The position numbers and the translations under genes are program-made. 64,000 nucleotides of DNA. It comes from Blastomussa wellsi. Taxonomy: Eukaryota > Cnidaria > Anthozoa > Scleractinia > Plerogyridae. The stretch lies in contig OX393563.1 of the NCBI GenBank assembly GCA_947652115.1, forward strand, positions 4,195,516-4,259,515. Reading direction: 5' to 3'. Shown here one piece after another: positions 35,439-47,400 of this stretch (its first letter is position 1; every line of letters begins with the position of its first letter). Under the pieces are notes generated by a model that worked only from the letters and a program-made list of their open reading frames with translations, was not told the origin of the DNA and did no database searches.

Positions 35439-35803
35439 AACCCGCATAAATCTTTCGCCTAGATTTCCGTCGAGGTGAAGAACTGAATGAATTTATAGAC
35501 CAATTTTTCGTTGCTCTGCCTGANNNNNNNNNNNNNNNNNNNNNNNNNNNNNNNNNNNNNNNNNNNNNNNNNNNNNNNNNNNNNNNNNNNNNNNNNNNNN
35601 NNNNNNNNNNNNNNNNNNNNNNNNNNNNNNNNNNNNNNNNNNNNNNNNNNNNNNNNNNNNNNNNNNNNNNNNNNNNNNNNNNNNNNNNNNNNNNNNNNNN
35701 NNNNNNNNNNNNNNNNNNNNNNNCTAAACAGCTCCTTCGCTCTCCGGTTATATTCTGCTGCGTCATCTACAAAGTGAAAGAAAGCACCAAAAGTGACGTA
35801 AAA
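35439..35803. other. Flank of the large transposon with a 200-bp assembly gap
   Basis: 35524-35723 is N. Sequence before it (35445-35523) has no recognised coding content. Sequence after it (35724-35803) is the truncated exon 5 of the quinone oxidoreductase. The remaining C-terminal coding sequence of that gene is either in the gap or on the far side of the 13-kb element. Confidence 0.7.
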
Positions 35804-38800
35804 GAGGGTCCCCATTAGGTTTTTCGGGATGCGGGATTTGGCTTATTTTAATGCCGGGATCCGGGATTTGGGAGTGAAAAGGCGGCGAGATTCGGGATTG
35901 AAATTGTGAGCGGGACACGGGAATTGGCAATTTTACAGGTCGTGATACGGGAAATCATGGTTACAAGAACCGAGATCCGAGAAGGACGGTGACAAAAATT
36001 AACAATAAAATCATGTTGTGCCGATTTTTTGATCATCCCAAAAGTTACGCAAACAGGAGTTGGTCTTGTTTCCACGTGCCAGTCATGCGCCTTGTTGCTC
36101 TATTGTGACCCCTATGGTGATATTTGGCAATTTTTTTACCTTGACTGTAACAGGATCCTCATGTGATCCTGTAACACAAAGAAGTCTTTGAAACCTTTCA
36201 TTCTTGATTGACCGACACACGCGACGTCCTGGAGAAGGTAAACGAGCTTGGCCTATCGAATGACGGAACTGTCGCAGAAATGAAGGACCGCATTGAGAAT
36301 CACGTCGCGAAGGTAAAACGAGAGTACGAAAGGAAAGGATTCAAATCAGATCACATCAACTTCTGGAATGATGACGACCTAAACGGTTGCCAGTTTGAGG
36401 CCATTCACGTAGTCGATAGAAACTTCGTCTACGGCGCTTGCGTGAAAAAGAAATCAATTCTTGCTATAATCATGGAGGGAGATGGCTATGGGATTCGTGG
36501 GACAGTATCCATGTTAATTAATTACGAAACTGATTGGCAGCATGTTGGCTCCATGGCTATTCTCGAACGGTGCTTGTATACCTCACACTGTAAGGGCATC
36601 GACGAGATCTGCCTGTCGTCTTTAACTAAGGTGCGCGTGATTCTTCAAGGTGTTTAATACAGTTTGCTGAGCCCAAGTGCCGTTTCGTATAAAACGGGCA
36701 TCTTGTATGCAGATCGTGAAAGCCACAGAATCCTACTATGGCGGAAAAACTTAGACAAAGTCGAAGTATTTGCTGGGAGTGGCAGTGCAGGGAATATGGA
36801 TGGAGTGGCCAGCAAGACCGAGTTTTACCAACCTGTTTTTCTTTGCGTGGAGTTCGATCACGTTGTATACGTTTGTGATGCGCAGACAAATTGTATCAAG
36901 ATATTAACTTCCCTGAAGAAAACAGCTGAGTTTTTGAATGCAATGGGAAAGATTTACAATGCCTTTTCAGTCCATGAAAAGCACCAGACGTATAAGCTCT
37001 CTTCAATTCAAGACGCAGTCGGTATGGTCAGCGATACTCTTCAAATCTTGCGCAGAAATGAAAGTTGTATCAGAGAAGAAGTTGACAATTTACCAAAAAC
37101 CCTCAACGGTCCCCAGGGTAATGTGGCATCCAAGACTGTTACATCAGTTGAAATGTTGAAATGTGGCCTCGAAAAGTTTCAACAGGTCTCAGAGACTCAC
37201 GGATACGATGCCCTGAATCTGTTAAGCTGTATGACACTTGACGTTGAGAATATTCACTCCATCGTTCATCACAAGGATCCATTATGTACAGTGTTAGATT
37301 ATGCCAGAAATTTCGGAAATGCAGCTAAAGAAGGCCTTAAAAGAAGCACCCACTGGTCGGCGCATTATTTTACAAACCGTAAGTCTTGGTATCCTGTGCC
37401 AGAACGCGCGATTAACCTGTCGGCCATACCAGTCCTTCCACCTTTACCGGCTGTACCAATGACACTACAACGCATACAGGCCATGAGGGACTGGGCGCAA
37501 ACGTTTGGTGCAGCGGTGCGTCAGCGATCTGTCCGACAGGAAACCACGATGGCAAGAGCCGGAACTCTACCTTCCTACCTCTATCAGAAGGAGATTCAAC
37601 CGGGTGAATGGGTTTGCCTTGATCAATCCACCTTCCAAGAACAACAGAGAAACGGAGAGCAAGAAGATGACAGCGAAGACGGGATTTTGGAGTACGATTC
37701 GCCGAGCAGTGGAGAAGAATCGGCAGATGAATCATTTTCCAACAACGAAAACGAGGCCAACGATGATACTGGTGCAATTCCAAGTTTGGAACGCGAGGCC
37801 GACTTTCTTCTCGGAAGGGTTTCTCGGTTTGGAAGAAGTATTCGCTTTAATAGCAGAATATTCTTTTGAGAGTTTGACTTACCTATTCAGTTATTGTTAC
37901 CTTAGGTATTTGAAAAAATGGGAATGCGGCAAAGGGAAAACAATAAACTGTGACCCTCACGGGTGCACACGTGGGGCTACAGAGGCTATCCATATTGGAG
38001 CCAAAGACTTCATCCCAAAAATTAACGTCAAAAGGAACAAATTCTCGAAACAGCCGATATATAGGACAATGCGAACAATGCGGTCTATAAGAGAACAACG
38101 TCTAAATACCAGAATAATAAAAATGATCGAAATGTCCCAATAGTAGCGACCAAACGTGCTTCAGATAACGATACGTACAGATACCTGACCTTAGAACTGT
38201 CATGACTTTCCGTGGCCTGACGAAGACTATAGCAGTATTGCAGTCAAAACATCGCCAGCTACACCTCAAAGTAACTCTATCGTGCGAAAAACAAATAATA
38301 AAGTTCATCTTTTTGATGGCATTGCAAACCCCATGATGCGTTTCTCGGCCTGCCATGATTCCTGACAAATAAGCAGAGAGAAAGCGTATTCTCTATGAGC
38401 AAACACTTGGAGACCTGTGAAGGGAGTGAGCGTGTACCCACTGAAAATGCCCTCTCCATTGAGGTAAGGAATACGGTATATAAACAAATATGGTCGGGAT
38501 CGGGATTACTCGAAAAAAGTGTCCGGGATTACGGGATTGGGCGGAAATTTTGGTCGGGATAGCGGGATTGAAGAACCCTATTGGGGACCCTCGTAAAAGG
38601 ACCCTTTGGCCAGAGTAGTGACGTTTATCGGATCAGCAGGGCCGGAAGCGGCGCCGTACACAACCACCGTGCCTCTTCGCGCCAGGCAATCAAAATCTGA
38701 AAGTAAATGAAAAAATCGATAAAGAGCGACAAGTTAATAATTTTTGTGTCATTTATCTTTTCTATCTCGTTAAAGAAATCTCGATTTTATATAGGCTAAT

Positions 38801-41800
38801 TGAAAAAGACCGACACAAGAGATCATTGCCAATCGTTTTCTCTCACGAAACGCCTGCAACAAAATGCGTTTCAGTTTTCTTGTATACTTTATTATTACTT
38901 TATTTCCCGGAACTTATTTTTCGCAATTTTCACGATTGAAAAAAAAAATAGCGAAATTAACGACCCACAAGAAAAGTTATCGGGTAATTTATGACGTAGA
39001 ATTTTAAAAAACCCTGTAAAAACTTTTCATTAACCTACTGGTGCCCGAGGCCAGTTTGCACGTTCACGCTCTCTTCCTCTGAATCATACAACAGATCGAG
39101 ATGAGACATTTCGTAAATGCCGAACAGTGGCATTACCTTGTGCTTTGTCGTAAACATAATATGCCCGCCTTTCTCTTATTATGGTTCTCTTCAATGTCAT
39201 TATAAAAATTATGGCTTTAATACTATAGCGCCCATTCTGTGAACTTTCGCGAAACTTAGTCCTTTTTAATGAGATTTTTGTCGCAAATAGCGAAATGTGA
39301 GTCTCACGAGAGAGAGAAGGAGGGAGGGGGTGGGCTGAGAAGAGAACATTATACCCACTTCTGAACCTGTGACCATTTTCTTACTTTTGAGGAATGTTGT
39401 TTTTCCGACGCCATCATAAATAGCATTCACTCCTTTGCCATCCGTGATCCTGTTAACTTCTTCAACAAAATCTTTTTGTGAGTATAAGATTACCTCATCT
39501 GCCCCAGCTTCTCTCGCTTTTGCTGCTTTGGCCTCGGTGCTAGTTGTTCCAATCACAAACGCTCCTGTAAGGTGTAAAACATTGGTGCCAAGTAGGCTTG
39601 AATCACAAGTAAAGTTAGAGGGGTGCTGGTAGAGCCTCCCCATAGAAAACATGTATAGTGGAGGGGGATAGGGGCATGAACCTGGAAGAAAAGGGGGTGG
39701 GAGGGATACGAGAGGCAGGAGAAAAGAAGGCGTGAAGCGGATTCCATCCCAAGGTGGCGGAAACCAGAAAATATCAGAAAAAACTCCAAGAAAGCCTGTT
39801 TTGGTAACAATTAAAACTGAAGATTTTGCCTTGAATCGGGAGAATCGGAGGAATGTTTGGGGAATGTTGGTAAAAAAATGTTTCAAGAATTGAAAGGTTT
39901 CTTCTCTCCAAAATCTGGGACAATATTACAAATTTTCAAGGTGACTTTCATTTTCACAATGTACTGCTCAAGTAGCATTTTTCAGAGTTTCAACCCCCCC
40001 CCCTCCCTGTATCCATCAAGTATGACTGTCACGTATGACAACTTTCTATTTTGAGATGTGCACTTTGCTTAATAACACATGCATAAAATTAAGTTTGCTT
40101 TCAATCTGGCAATGCGTACCTGCATTCTTTGCAATCTGAATGATCAGGGTTCCCACTCCACCTGCTGCGGCATGAACCAAAATTTTGTCTCCAGCTTTGA
40201 TTGGGTAAGCAGTACAAGCAAAGGAATGCGCAGTGAATCCCTGCCACAGGGTGCTGGCTGCCTGCTCCAGGGTGAGTTGGTCAGGCACTTTGACAGCACG
40301 GTCAACAGCTACCTTACTATACTGCGCATAAGCATCTAGAGAAATAACAGTGTTTATCTGTCAAGTGGGGGAGGGGGTGGATTTCTTCTACACATGCTCA
40401 GACTTGCTGGAATGCGTGGTGGCAGTAGTTAGTGCGCTGGACTCCAGATCAAAATGTCTGAGTTTGAGCTCTGCCCAGGGCATTGCATTGTGTTCTTGAG
40501 TGAGACACTTTAAAACTCTCAAGGTGCCTCCCTCCACCCAGGTGTATAAAATGGGTACTGGTGAACTTAATGCTGGGGGGAGGGGGGTAACCCTGCGATG
40601 AACTAGCATCCCATCCAGGGGGGGGGGGGTAGAAATACCCTCTGTCACTTCATGTTAAGGAAACCGGGTAACGGTCTGGCCTGATGGGCCACTAGGCTCG
40701 TATGCAGACTTATAGGCCATTTCCAGTCCGTACTGTGCAATCTCCGCCTGCAATATACACGACGAAATGTAAACAAGCCAAAATGAAAATTATGAGTACA
40801 AACATACCTTTTTCTTCATTATTAACATCCGATATCCTTGCAAGACAATAATATAGAGTAAGCGAACCTCGATGATATTCCAAACCGACGTTTCAGCACA
40901 TCGAGAACTCCCAAACGAAACAGCCTGTAATGGCGGACTCAAAAACTTCATGTACACAGTTACCAAAGTGTAACGTCTCAACAAATTCAAAACAGAAATG
41001 TAAACAAATCCAGAGACTGTGCAGTTCGGACTGGAAATGGCCTTTAACACTTATGCATATGCTGTGCCAGCCTACACTGCATGCAGAATGTAGGTTTAGC
41101 AGCATGAAGCAGGCCTGTCATTAAGTTTTGCATCACCTGTAGCCTCGTTCTCCACACCCGTAGCAAACTTGTCACTTTGTGGTTGAATTATATCAATAAA
41201 AGGCAATTTCACCCATAGCACCAAGGGAAAATCAAGCATACTCATCCGTAACAAGTGTTACGGGTTTTGGCCCTTAATGACAGCCCTGAATGAAGGGAAT
41301 GGAAACCCTGACCGTGCAGCACTATGAGGTTGTCCTCCCTAAAAGTTTTTTGCATAGATAAACATGAAGATGTGGGCATTGACTGAAAATGTGGTTTCAG
41401 AATTGTGTCCATCTAAAGACGGAGGAGTCATCTTGCCCTTTGCTTGTATCAATTATCCCAAAGATCGACATATAAACAATATCTATGCTACAAAGAAATA
41501 CTGAATGTTTCTTCATGTTTTTGTTCAAGAAACTGTCCCTTGGAAAAGGCAGGAAAATTGCTGAGAACCTATGAATAATGCACCAGTCAATGTAAATCCC
41601 CGCCCCCCAACCCCGGGACTAGGCGGGGATTAGCGGGGCATTAGGTACATACATTGTGCTCCGGTATGCGGGGAATTAGCCTTATTTGGAACATTGTGCT
41701 ATACTTTGGGCAGGGATTAGGCCGGGATTAGACAGAACGGACATCATCATTTATATACTACATACTTCATCCGATAGCCAAATCACAGAAATCTTACCTC

Positions 41801-44210
41801 AAAGATACAAAAGACTTCATCAGTTTCACACAGACGACGAAAGTCCCACAGAATACAATTACGATAGTCTCATTAGATGTTACCAGCCTGTTCACCGACA
41901 TCTCTCAAGAAGAGGGTATTGAACTGCATGCAGGGCATACAAAGCATTCTATCAAAAGGTCACTCCAATACCAACCCACGCACTCAGAGAAATGCTCAGA
42001 CTTATACTTCAAGAGAACTCCTTCCAATTTCTTCAGACTCACGGCACCGCAATGGGCACTAAAATGGCAGTTGCTTTTGCCAATATCTTTATGTCCGCGG
42101 TTGAAACCGAGATCATTAACACAAGCAAAACCAAACCACTCAAGTGGAAAAGATACATTGATGATGTACATGTTGTAGTTTCTTTGTGGGTCACAACAAA
42201 AGAGGAGATTGACTTCTTTATCATAGAAGCAAACAGACAACATCCAACCATTAAATTCACGGCTGATATATCACAGAGTGAGATAAATTTCCTAGACACT
42301 ACAGCCTTCAAAGGCGAAAGATTGTACAAGGGAATCTATACTACACGTTCGCCACATTTTAAACCTACTGAAACTTTTCAGTATACACCTTTCTCCTCCT
42401 ATCACACTCCGGGTGTTGCTTAAAGGATTCATCAGCCCTCAGACTTCTTAGAACTAAATCTTCAAGAACACTCTTTGAAGAAAACATAAATAATTTCAAG
42501 TCGCGGTTACGTGAACGAGGCAACCCAAACGACCTAGTCGAAAAGATCCTCACAGAAGTCAAATTCACAGAGAGAAAACATGCGCTCCAAGAAAAAAACA
42601 GAAGGTGCAGAAAAAAACATTGCCTTTTTAATAATTGCCACATAATACAATTCATCAGTTCCAAATCTCAAGAAGATTTCAATGAGCAAATGGCATATCA
42701 TTGAGAAACAACCTCTACTTTGAGAGATTTATCGGGAACCACCCATTATCTCTTACAAAGGAGGTAGACCATATATTGAAAGACATACTCGTAAGAGAAA
42801 AACTATAAAGCTCAACCTATTACAAACAACATCACCTGTTAAAACAAGTGACAGTATCTTTGAAAGTAGATTAAAATTTATATATTTTTAATATGATCCA
42901 GCAAAGGACGGGGGATTAGACCGTCTGAAATGTCCCCGCATAGTGCGGCATTAGATCCCATAAGAAATGGGAAATGCCTAATCCCCACCTAATCCCCGGC
43001 GTTGGGGGCAGTGGTTTACACTGACTGGTGCATAAACATTTCCTGTAGGGTATTATTGTGCTGTCTGGTGGTTGCCATATAATTCCGATTTACTTCAATG
43101 ACAGAAACTTGACTTACTTGAACCTATAAAGGCAAAAGCAACTCTGTCACCAATTGAAACGCCCTGAACACCAGAACCTAATTTTTCCACTGTTCCAGCT
43201 CCTTCAAATCCCAGAATTCCTCCAGGTTGCACTGTTTTCATCATTCCTTTCCTGACGACTACATCGATAAAGTTCAAGCCAGCAAATTGATTTTTTACCA
43301 GCACCTGTTAACATTGTTCATGTCAAAAGAAAATTATTATCTACTAGAATCTGAAACGAAATGATATTTAAACGGGGGAAATGGTATGAAAAATCAGATT
43401 CATTCACAGATGACTGACTTATTTTTAAACTATCAGGTCAATAATTATTTTAAAATGTGTCACTCAAAAAACATCTTATAGAGGATATTACATGGCCGCG
43501 CGGAGATACGAAATTTCTCTTCGAGTGTTGGAAGTGAAAGTCCACTGCGAACATACTACACTCCGTACAGTACAAATATCACGCTAAACAAGTATAAGTA
43601 TACATATGACCCAAAATTAACCCTGATCGACACCCTGGCCTGAGTATTGCTGGCGACACTCGTGTTGCTGGTGCTGTGCTGGGCCCTTGCGTCCCCGCGA
43701 TAGCTCAGGCCTTCCGCAAACACCAGCACCAGGCCGCAACGATGCTATTTAAAAGTTTGGTTCTGAGAAAGACGCACAAAACACAACATAGTCGCCTCTG
43801 TCACTTTTCATTCAGTTTATTGTTTTAGAAATCATTGCACATGCATCAATTTCAAGACTCACGAGATAATAACGTTTTCGCTGGCTAAAAAAGTATGGCA
43901 ATCAGCCCGTCGTATAAAAAGAAATTAACTTTTCCTTTTCTTCCCTCAAGAGAATACAAAAAGCTCACTCAACTAGCTAGCACTGGTTTAGTAATTCTGG
44001 ATCGACCAATATGCCTTGTCAAAATCATGGATAACGTACCTCGTTTGGCCCTGGTTCAGGAATAGGAGCATCTTCGTAACTAAGCTTGCTAGAATCACCG
44101 TACTCGTGTATCTTAACTGCCTTCATTGACATACTTGCAAGCAACGTCAAACGGAGCCTTGTCACTTGCTTTACAGGAGAGAAAAGAACGCGTCTGATAC
44201 AAATCGACAT
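35724..44210 (-). CDS. Quinone oxidoreductase (zeta-crystallin/QOR type, MDR superfamily), exon split by a transposon
   Basis: Minus-strand exons in phase: 44210-44040, 43304-43118, 40335-40120, 39564-39385, 38696-38593, then 35797-35724 up to the gap. The N-terminus ([20 protein letters not shown]) is basic and hydrophobic, like a mitochondrial presequence, before [15 protein letters not shown]. Family motifs follow: [32 protein letters not shown], the NADPH-binding [38 protein letters not shown] and [10 protein letters not shown]. It should reduce quinones with NADPH as a cytosolic or mitochondrial enzyme. Exon 5 reads [19 protein letters not shown] to GSFY, is interrupted by 35804-38592, and continues [17 protein letters not shown]. 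The final about 50 residues are not in the visible sequence. The gene is head-to-head with the BROX-like gene. Confidence 0.85.
35804..38592. mobile_element. 2.8-kb TIR transposon inserted in a coding exon, 6-bp TSD GTAAAA
   Basis: Ends gagggtccccattagg and cctattggggaccctc are inverted copies. The flanks are exact duplicates GTAAAA (35798-35803 and 38593-38598). Both termini hold subterminal CGGGAT/CGGGATT repeats (for example gggatgcgggatttgg at the left and gggattacgggattgg at the right). The interior encodes a SAP/NHL-like ORF and no transposase that I recognise, so it is either nonautonomous with a captured gene or belongs to a group whose transposase I do not know. Confidence 0.85.
36208..37869 (+). 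pseudogene. SAP-like/NHL-repeat protein ORF inside the exonic transposon, one in-frame stop
   Basis: A single reading frame of about 550 codons is broken only by a TAA at 36655-36657. The first part has a SAP-like helix pair ([31 protein letters not shown]). After the stop comes an NHL-like beta-propeller blade ([50 protein letters not shown]), then a helical region and an acidic Ser-rich tail ([20 protein letters not shown]). No ATG fits the start; the true 5' end is probably spliced. No DDE or zinc motif of a transposase is seen. Either this is the cargo or remnant gene of a nonautonomous element, or a novel transposition protein. Confidence 0.5.
40411..40712 (+). repeat. tRNA-derived SINE, diverged copy
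   Basis: Shares tgtgttcttg, cacccaggtgtataaa, tagcatcccatccagg, gtagaaatac, aaaccggg and gatgggccactaggct with the 20.5-kb SINE. The tRNA-like head (gtggcagtagttagtgcgct) is degenerate. It lies in intron 2 of the quinone oxidoreductase gene. Confidence 0.6.
40713..41043. mobile_element. MITE with AGGCCATTTCCAGTCCG ends
   Basis: The left end aggccatttccagtccg is exactly mirrored by cggactggaaatggcct, directly abutting the SINE. The ends resemble those of the ATTTCCGAGTT palindromic family, suggesting related transposases. No ORF. Confidence 0.6.
41579..43032. mobile_element. TIR element (TGCACCAGTCA ends) enclosing a Penelope fragment
   Basis: tgcaccagtcaatgtaaa is mirrored by tttacactgactggtgca. 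Inside both ends come G/C-rich arms with repeated taatccccgc-type units. The 1.45-kb interior is dominated by a Penelope-like reverse transcriptase fragment, so this is probably a nested insertion or a composite. It lies in the second intron of the quinone oxidoreductase gene. Confidence 0.65.
41740..42860 (+). pseudogene. Penelope-like reverse transcriptase fragment
   Basis: In shifting frames: [16 protein letters not shown], then [48 protein letters not shown] and [10 protein letters not shown], then [20 protein letters not shown] and [19 protein letters not shown] is the catalytic motif of the polymerase. The order and wording match Penelope-like elements. A segment before THGTAMGT is missing, several frameshifts are present and no GIY-YIG domain follows, so it is dead. 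Confidence 0.8.
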
Positions 44211-44425
44211 CGATCTTCAAGCAAGCCAACTCTGTAAACATTGCGTGACTCAGTGTGAAAGTGTGAAGCGGAAGCGCAATTCCAGTCACGTGAGTCCGCA
44301 ATCCTTACAACCAGCGGCGCTTGCAAACTGAGGCAGCCATTTTCAAAAATTTATAATACTCAATGCTGGGTTGATATTTTCGTTTTTGCCAGTTCTTCTT
44401 CTTTTGTCTTGCCTGATCTGCAAGG
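44211..44425. promoter_or_regulatory. Divergent promoter region between QOR and BROX-like genes
   Basis: Only 215 bp separate the two start codons (44210 on the minus strand, 44426 on the plus strand). No TATA box is evident. Such short head-to-head spacing usually means a shared bidirectional promoter; this is inferred from geometry only. Confidence 0.5.
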
Positions 44426-47400
44426 ATGGCACACCCTGCGTGTAGAAAGAAGCTTACTGAACCCGTCAACTTTGGAATGGCTCTCGATGGTCTACCTGAA
44501 AACTTGGCTCCGCTCGCGCATGATAGCACAAGGAAGTGAGCTTTAAAAATTATTGTTATCAATTATTCTTATTAAAGCCGTGAATACAATTAAAAAATTG
44601 GCAAGTATTTAAGCATTTAAGTATTTCGCTAACAGACGTCAAGGAATTGAAGAGGCTTTGAAGCAAGTTGATGGCTCAAGCGAGACGGTTGTTAACACTC
44701 TGAAGGAATATGTTGCCATGAACTCCACTTTGAAAAGTATTCTCCAGAAAGTAAGTTTAAAAGTTTCATTGGTTACTAAATTTTATATATACTTAATGAT
44801 GAAACATAAAAATTAATAAAGAAATATTAAAGTAACTAAATAATTAATAAATAAGTAAATGGCAGCTTAACCAGACCACTCTTTAGGAAGGATTAATCAC
44901 TAAAAATATATTCAAATGCCTTATAATTTTTATTCCAACATGGGAGTTATATAAATCACTCCTTGCTTGCAAATAAAACAAAGTGTTTTATGGACAGGTG
45001 CAATTATTTGTATCAGTAAACTACATATATTGTATTAGACATTTTGTGTGTAGTATTGCGGTAATTTGCCAGCCAAGGTGCATTTCATGAGAAGCTGACG
45101 CCGAAGAATCCCCGAATGTATGCCAAGATTTTAAAAGATAGATTTAAAGGTATGGAAAAAGGCAAAGATCCACGCCAAAGATCTCCGGCGCAACTTGCAT
45201 GGAATGCAGCCTGGTAATTTGGCGTGTATGAAGGGTGAGTCAAAATGCAAATGATGAGTAAAAATGCACACCAATACTATGCTCTATTGAATGAGAGATG
45301 TGCTTATCTAAGGGCCTGATGACATGGTTTATTTCAGACTGGGATGAAATTTTAGCCCAGGAGCCAGGGTGGAACTTTGTGGCAAATTATTACATACCTA
45401 TTGGTAAAATTTCAGCCCCATTGTACTGAACCCTTTTCATAGGTGCCATTTTGTTTTGATGAAAACACAATTACTGAGCATGCCTAAGCTAACTGTTCAG
45501 CCTGGGCTTTGTCCCGATCCCCTTCAGCCCAGGATCACAAGTGCATTTTGTGTTCTGGAAGCTGAGCTGAAATCTCAGCCTGGCTTGCGGGGACTGAAAT
45601 TTGCCATGTACAGTAATTAGGCCATAACATTTTCTTTTCTGAAAATGCTGACTTTCCAATGTTTTTGAATCATTCGTGCACTCAAGAGGAGTATGGCACC
45701 ATGTAAAACCGGTCTTAGATTACAAAATATCATGTATAAACCCTAAATTTAAACCCCTGGCTGATAACTTAAGCCTTTTTCGATTTCCCTTACAGGCATT
45801 AGTACTATGATTCAACTATAATTTGTGCAGGTCAATCAAATTTCTCACCATTTTGGCTGTCAGTCATTTTTATGCTTGTTTAGTCTACTGTTATGATATT
45901 TCCTAATTGTTAAAAAATGTCCATTTATTTGTGTCCTTCCTGTTGTAGGTAAAAGGTTTTGCCAGGCTTAGGTCAGTATAATTTTTAGTTTCATATGGCA
46001 AAGTTAGACTTAAAACCAGGCTGCCTCATGACTTTGGAAGGGAAAGCATGCTTCATTTTAATTCAAAGTCAAATTTTAAAACTGCTGTGTTTATTATATT
46101 TATAGATTTAAGTGGTCAAACTTGATGGATGACGATGAAAAAACTGTCACAAACAATGTTGATGAAGACATGGCATCCATGATGTTGGCAGCAGGAATGT
46201 GGCACTTAGAGCATGCTCATTTTGTGAGTACAGCCACATGAACATTCACATCAGCTCATTCACATCAGCTCAGCCACATCAGATCATTCTACGGTAAAAT
46301 AAATATCACATATGTTAGAGCATGAGTTTATCACTTGACTTTGTTCAACATTGTGCATGTTTAGTTCTTGCCTCATTGAGGGTCCCAATGGGGTTAACCG
46401 TCAACCATCCAATGGCCGAAATATTAACTGTCGACCGTCAAAAACACAATATTTTTACTGTCAACCGTCAAATAAGGAAGCCAATGTTAGCCATTAGATG
46501 TCTCACATTTCCTTAATTATAATATCAGATTAAATTGCTTTGTTCTTGTGAAATGGATGGATGGATGTTTCCAATACATTGTGCACTATTTTGTGACCAT
46601 CTTTAGTTAGTTTATTCATGTTACAGGTCAACAAGATCACTGTAAATGAAGATGAAGATGAAGAGAGAATGAAAGTAAGGGAAATACAGTCCCTGATTTG
46701 TTAGGCTTGCGTACTTGTGACAGTTGTAAAGCCATTAATTTGTCTGTGTACATTATTGAGTTTTATTAAGCATGCTGGAAACTTTTTTAGAAAACCCTTA
46801 CAATAGAGATTCCTAGATCAGAGAAGCGCAAGATGTACAGCCAAGAGTGCTGTGCACTTGTTGAGTTAATCCTTTAATATACTCGCTCACAATAATTTTA
46901 ATTTACACCATGTATTAAATGTCTGAATCCATTTTATTAACAGAAAAGTTTGAACTCATTGAAGACTGCAGCGAGTATTTTTGAGACTTCAAAGTCATGG
47001 GGAGGTTTGGTGTCAGGAAGCAAAGATCTTAGTGGTCAGTAAAAATGGATGCAATTACTTGACAATCCTTGATGTCTAATTTGTTCACTAACTGATAAAT
47101 AAATATGCACATGCAATTTATTATTCTGGTAATTGATTATTAGTAGAATATTGCATGCAGACTGTATCATTTAGTAAATTATTATAATTTCTAATTTCTG
47201 GTATATTTTTGGCTTGTTTTGTAGGTCCAATATTGAGTGCTTTGCATCTTCAGTCAGTCGCTGAAGGGCAGGTAAACAATTACAGTGCAGATAGTTGAAT
47301 GACTGGAGTATGTTGACTTGTATATCTCAGAAGAAGAAGCAAAAGTTCTGTAAAATTAATGGTAATTTGCTGGCTACTTACCGAGTTCTTTTATGTTCAT

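Noticed and set aside
35437..35815. Open frames running through the N block
   Set aside because: They are open only because N was translated as unknown residues.
37412..38143. Alternative-frame ORFs (both strands) over the SAP/NHL-like ORF
   Set aside because: Overlap the better-supported frame and lack domain-like content.
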